Positions 5,287 through 7,586 of a DNA stretch of 7,586 bases are shown piece after piece; within the stretch, counting starts at the first letter, position 1; each line of letters opens with the position of its first letter. The notes under the pieces were generated by a model. It was not told the origin of the DNA. It was given only the letters and a program-made list of their open reading frames with translations, and made no database searches. The DNA is taken from the NCBI GenBank assembly GCA_902478605.1, contig CABSLQ010000097.1, positions 1-7,586 of the forward strand. Direction: 5' to 3'. Made by a program: the position numbers and the translations under genes. The DNA is from an uncultured Oscillospiraceae bacterium (GTDB lineage Bacteria; Bacillota; Clostridia; Oscillospirales; Acutalibacteraceae).

Positions 5287-6699
5287 TTAATCGTTACGGT
5301 AAAGCAGGTACATAGTGATGCGGGATTTTGCGCCCGTCTTTTCGTACAGGGCGGAGATATGCCGTTCCACCGTCCGCTTGGACAGGAACAGGCAGTCGGC
5401 GATCTCCTGGGCGCTGCTGTCCGAAGAAATCATCTGGGAAAATACATCCCATTCCCGTTCGGTCAGCCCGTATTTTGCGATGAACGCCTCCCTGCGCTCT
5501 TCGTCCGACTTTTGGGAAGCAGGCGGCTCCTTGGGCTCCATGACGGCGTTCATGCGGGCGGTATACACGGCCATAGCAACGCTGACCGCCACGAACAGCA
5601 CCAGGGCGATGACAATGGCGGCCAGGCTGTTGCCAGTGGCCAGCAGCGCCACCGATCCGTTGGTGATCAGGGCGGCGCTCACGTTATTCATGGCGCGGCC
5701 CATGCCCGCCCACAGCGACGGCAGGCGCATATGCCGGGAAAGCTCCATAAAGCTCGCTGTAAAGAAGACAACGAAAAAGCCCGAGGACAGGTAAAAGACC
5801 ACCAGTCCGATCAGGAACGGAGCGCCCAGGTTCAGTACCACAATGGACAGAACCGACATCATCATCACGCAGTACATAATAAGCCCCATATACTTCCGCT
5901 TGCGGATATCGAAGACAAAGCCTGCGGCGAGGCCGCTGAATGCCAGCAGCAGGCGGGGCCACTGCCCGATATCCGTCCCGCTCGCATGACGGAGAGTCAC
6001 GGCATTGTCCAGTGTGCTGAACACGCAGGCCATCAGCACTACCAGCAGCGCCAGCATAATGCCCGCCGTCCGTTTTTTCCGGGTGAGGGAAATGTCTTCC
6101 GCAGGTTCCGAAGAGGCGCCCGCAGTCTCCGTCATTTCGATGCGGCTTTGGGCGGCCTGTCTCGTTCGGATGACCAGCAGGCTCAAAGCCGCCAGGAATA
6201 CCGAAAGAAACGCCGCCTCCGCAACCTCCAGGTTGACAAGGTTGTTGTTTGCATACTGGAGCAGAATTCCCAGGGCGTAGGCGATCCCCGCCAGCCGTGC
6301 CAATGCATTGTCGCCGTCTATGGTGACGGCAGCCAGATAGTGGACGGCGCTGCCGAAAACGCCCAGCAGCAGGAAGAGCACCATCCCTGCCGTCATGGTC
6401 GCCGCATAGGAGATATGCTGCTGGACAATGAAGGTACAGATAATCGCACCCAGCGCCAGGATAAAGGTCAGCGCGCTTTTATAGCGCCTCCCGCCCCAGC
6501 GTTCCATGGCCGGATACAAGAAAAAGCCGACGGCGCTGGCGCCCAGCGCATAGTTCTGGGCAATGACAGTTCTCCCTTCCGTCACCGACAGAGAAATCAT
6601 ATTGACAAACAGATATTCCGCCCCTAAAAAGACAAAAGTAAAAATACCGATCAGCAGAATGGCGTTGACAGACGCCGGCTTTCTCAGTTCCCCTTTCAT
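5287..6699 (-). CDS. Membrane-bound LuxR-family transcriptional regulator (about 12 TM segments plus HTH)
   Basis: This is a 470-residue protein. Residues 1 to about 385 form roughly 12 hydrophobic segments in a transporter-like layout (for example near 11-33, 74-95, 97-121, 213-231, 294-318 and 356-378). A charged loop at about 183-212 divides the two halves. Residues 409-470 are a LuxR/GerE helix-turn-helix: LTEREWDVFSQM, AQEIADCLFLSKRTVERHI (recognition helix), LYEKTGAKSR. Such fusions are one-component regulators common in Eggerthellaceae and clostridia. The membrane part is thought to sense a ligand while the HTH binds DNA inside the cell; the ligand here is unknown. The ATG at 6699 follows AAAGGGTGG. 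The gene lies 39 bp after the XRE gene and shares its promoter. The adjacent 7-2-7 palindromes are candidate targets. Confidence 0.9.
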   Translation of the reverse strand: MKGELRKPASVNAILLIGIFTFVFLGAEYLFVNMISLSVTEGRTVIAQNYALGASAVGFFLYPAMERWGGRRYKSALTFILALGAIICTFIVQQHISYAATMTAGMVLFLLLGVFGSAVHYLAAVTIDGDNALARLAGIAYALGILLQYANNNLVNLEVAEAAFLSVFLAALSLLVIRTRQAAQSRIEMTETAGASSEPAEDISLTRKKRTAGIMLALLVVLMACVFSTLDNAVTLRHASGTDIGQWPRLLLAFSGLAAGFVFDIRKRKYMGLIMYCVMMMSVLSIVVLNLGAPFLIGLVVFYLSSGFFVVFFTASFMELSRHMRLPSLWAGMGRAMNNVSAALITNGSVALLATGNSLAAIVIALVLFVAVSVAMAVYTARMNAVMEPKEPPASQKSDEERREAFIAKYGLTEREWDVFSQMISSDSSAQEIADCLFLSKRTVERHISALYEKTGAKSRITMYLLYRND

Positions 6700-6738
6700 C
6701 GTACCACCCTTTCCACAGAAGCCGCTGCAGGCGTCCCG

Positions 6739-6951
6739 TTATTTCTCCGATTCTTCCGTCAGCTCCACTACATCCCCGATGTCACAGCGGAGCGCCCGGC
6801 AGATCCGCTCCAAAACCTCCAGGCTCACATATTCGTCCCGGTTCAGCTTTGCTATCGTAGAGGAGGACACATCTGCCAACTCTGTCAGGGCGGATTTTTT
6901 CATCTTTTTATCAATCAGCAATTTCCACAGCCGGTTGTACTGGACAGCCAT
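6739..6951 (-). CDS. Small XRE-family (Cro/CI-type) HTH regulator
   Basis: This is a 70-residue single-domain DNA-binding protein starting MAVQYNRLWKLLIDKKMKK. It has the HTH_3-type pattern: helix 1 YNRLWKLLID, then SALTELADVSSSTIAKLNRDE (helix 2 to recognition helix 3), then LEVLERICRALRCDIGDVVEL. This small family opens with YNKLWKLLIDKKMKK-like sequence and is widespread in Firmicutes, often near mobile or accessory genes. I prefer the ATG at 6951, with GGGAG 9 bp upstream, over the ATG at 6960, which directly abuts the Shine-Dalgarno. It is the first gene of the operon and probably regulates its own promoter, which is inference. Confidence 0.88.
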   Translation of the reverse strand: MAVQYNRLWKLLIDKKMKKSALTELADVSSSTIAKLNRDEYVSLEVLERICRALRCDIGDVVELTEESEK

Positions 6952-6983
6952 ACGCTTCATCTCCCGCCTTGTTTATGGAAGAC

Positions 6984-7012
6984 AGTATAGCACAAAAATC
7001 GTGAAAAGTCAA
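6984..7012 (-). promoter_or_regulatory. Sigma-70 promoter of the XRE-LuxR operon
   Basis: On the minus strand TTGACT (7012-7007) and TATACT (6989-6984) are separated by exactly 17 bp, each matching five of six consensus bases. TGC directly before the -10 supplies the extended -10 TGn motif. The expected start is near 6977, about 26 bp before the preferred ATG. Confidence 0.85.
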
Positions 7013-7068
7013 TGGATTTTATGAGATGTCACATATTTTTACGAATGTTAAGCCAAAAGAAAGCAGCC

Positions 7069-7094
7069 GCTCCTTTTACAGGCTCCTTTTACAG
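7069..7094. repeat. Perfect 13-bp tandem duplication
   Basis: GCTCCTTTTACAG occurs twice head to tail (7069-7081 and 7082-7094). It lies between the DUF1273-type gene and the XRE promoter in otherwise plain AT-rich DNA. On the minus strand each copy has an AAAGGAG Shine-Dalgarno-like core but no start codon follows. From memory this stretch (AAAGAAAGCAGCCGCTCC and onward) recurs between genes in gut Firmicutes; I cannot verify that here. Confidence 0.7.
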
Positions 7095-7174
7095 CCATAG
7101 ACATTTACCGCTTTTTATTTCCAACGAGGTGAAGAAGCTAAAATACAGGGGAAAGGAGTACGATTATTTTCTGT

Positions 7175-7586
7175 TTACTCTGCAATGTTTATTACCTCGA
7201 CACCTTTGCTCTTAGCGTAGTTCACTGTATAAAAAGTTCCGCCCTTGTTTTCTGTGAGATAAGAAATACAAGCAGAACTGTTATCAACCAGATGGCGATT
7301 GCGTTTATGCATACAGCCCCTCGTGTACTCCTGAGAAGTATATACAACTTTATCGGCCTTCTGTTTGATGTCATCGTATATCTCTATATCTTCCTGCGAC
7401 CATCCTCTCGTTTGAGAGAAGCAAGGAAGCACGAGGATCAGACGAATATCAGGATAACGTTCCTTCAATTTGAGAACCGCAAAGGCAGCGATTGTATCAA
7501 AGCCCAATGCACCTCCAGCTCCAAAATATAGATATCCCGTTCTAACGCAGTACCTCCAAAGATATATTCTTTATCATTGAAATCCT
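7175..7586 (-). CDS. SLOG/DUF1273-type nucleotide-binding protein, 5' end frameshifted or truncated
   Basis: The frame ending at TAA 7177-7175 carries the C-terminal two thirds of a DUF1273 protein of the SLOG superfamily, Rossmann-like domains thought to bind nucleotides or related ligands. Visible motifs are GAGGALGFDTIAA, LILVLPC, ADKVVYTSQEYTRGCM, KRNRHLVDNSSACISYL and GGTFYTVNYAKSKG. The family's N-terminal FTGHR segment is absent. This frame hits a TAA at 7573-7571 with no ATG after it; a TTG at 7507 is available but lies inside the conserved GALGFD motif. The neighbouring frame is open to the window edge. Adding one G at about 7536-7538 would join them as LERGYLYFGAGGALGFDT, which fits the family well, so I suspect a one-base deletion. 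Its base composition is visibly AT-richer than the left operon. Confidence 0.7.

Noticed and set aside
5158..6627. 489-codon open frame on the plus strand
   Set aside because: It is antisense to the regulator gene. Its protein is rich in His, Gln and Arg with no recognisable domain, whereas the minus strand encodes clear TM segments and a LuxR HTH.
7048..7104. 18-codon minus-strand ORF with two Cys across the tandem repeat
   Set aside because: It has no good ribosome site before its ATG and its sequence mostly comes from the 13-bp duplication; a peptide gene cannot be supported.
7012..7215. 67-codon plus-strand ORF in the right intergenic region
   Set aside because: It starts in the -35 box of the XRE promoter, has no ribosome site, and overlaps the end of the DUF1273-type gene. 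It probably reflects a recurrent intergenic sequence.

Overview
The window looks like chromosomal DNA from a Gram-positive gut-type clostridium (Oscillospiraceae/Lachnospiraceae-like; inferred, no marker gene is present). The grounds are strong GGAGG ribosome sites before nearly every gene, clostridial-style lipoprotein signal peptides, an XRE repressor and a LuxR-type membrane regulator of kinds common in these bacteria, and high GC in the left 7 kb. All credible genes lie on the minus strand, so transcription runs from high to low coordinates.

Right edge (7175-7586): an AT-richer segment with most of a SLOG/DUF1273-type nucleotide-binding protein. Its 5' end seems frameshifted or truncated. 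A 13-bp tandem duplication follows it.

Regulatory operon (7012-5230): a near-consensus sigma-70 promoter drives a small XRE repressor and then a 470-residue protein with about 12 membrane segments and a C-terminal LuxR helix-turn-helix. It ends in a strong terminator.

Control region (about 5111-4867): two perfect palindromes of 7-2-7 architecture, plus a third half-site, sit exactly 32 bp apart (about three DNA turns), just downstream of candidate promoters. NarL/LuxR-type HTH proteins are known to bind 7-2-7 heptamer pairs, so these are good candidate operators for the neighbouring membrane LuxR regulator.

Lipoprotein operon (4866 to beyond 1): a small alpha/beta protein; a GH3 beta-N-acetylhexosaminidase-like lipoprotein broken by a +1 frameshift in a G6 run; two lipoproteins of unknown function; a paralogue of the first small protein whose C-terminal zinc ribbon lies behind an in-frame amber codon; and the start of another small protein that leaves the window. 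Intergenic gaps are 33-52 bp and each start has a good Shine-Dalgarno, so this reads as one transcription unit. I infer an envelope-associated system of unknown role under control of a membrane one-component regulator.

Three reading-frame lesions within 7.6 kb (two indels in G runs, one amber codon) suggest either sequencing/assembly error or real decay or phase variation.
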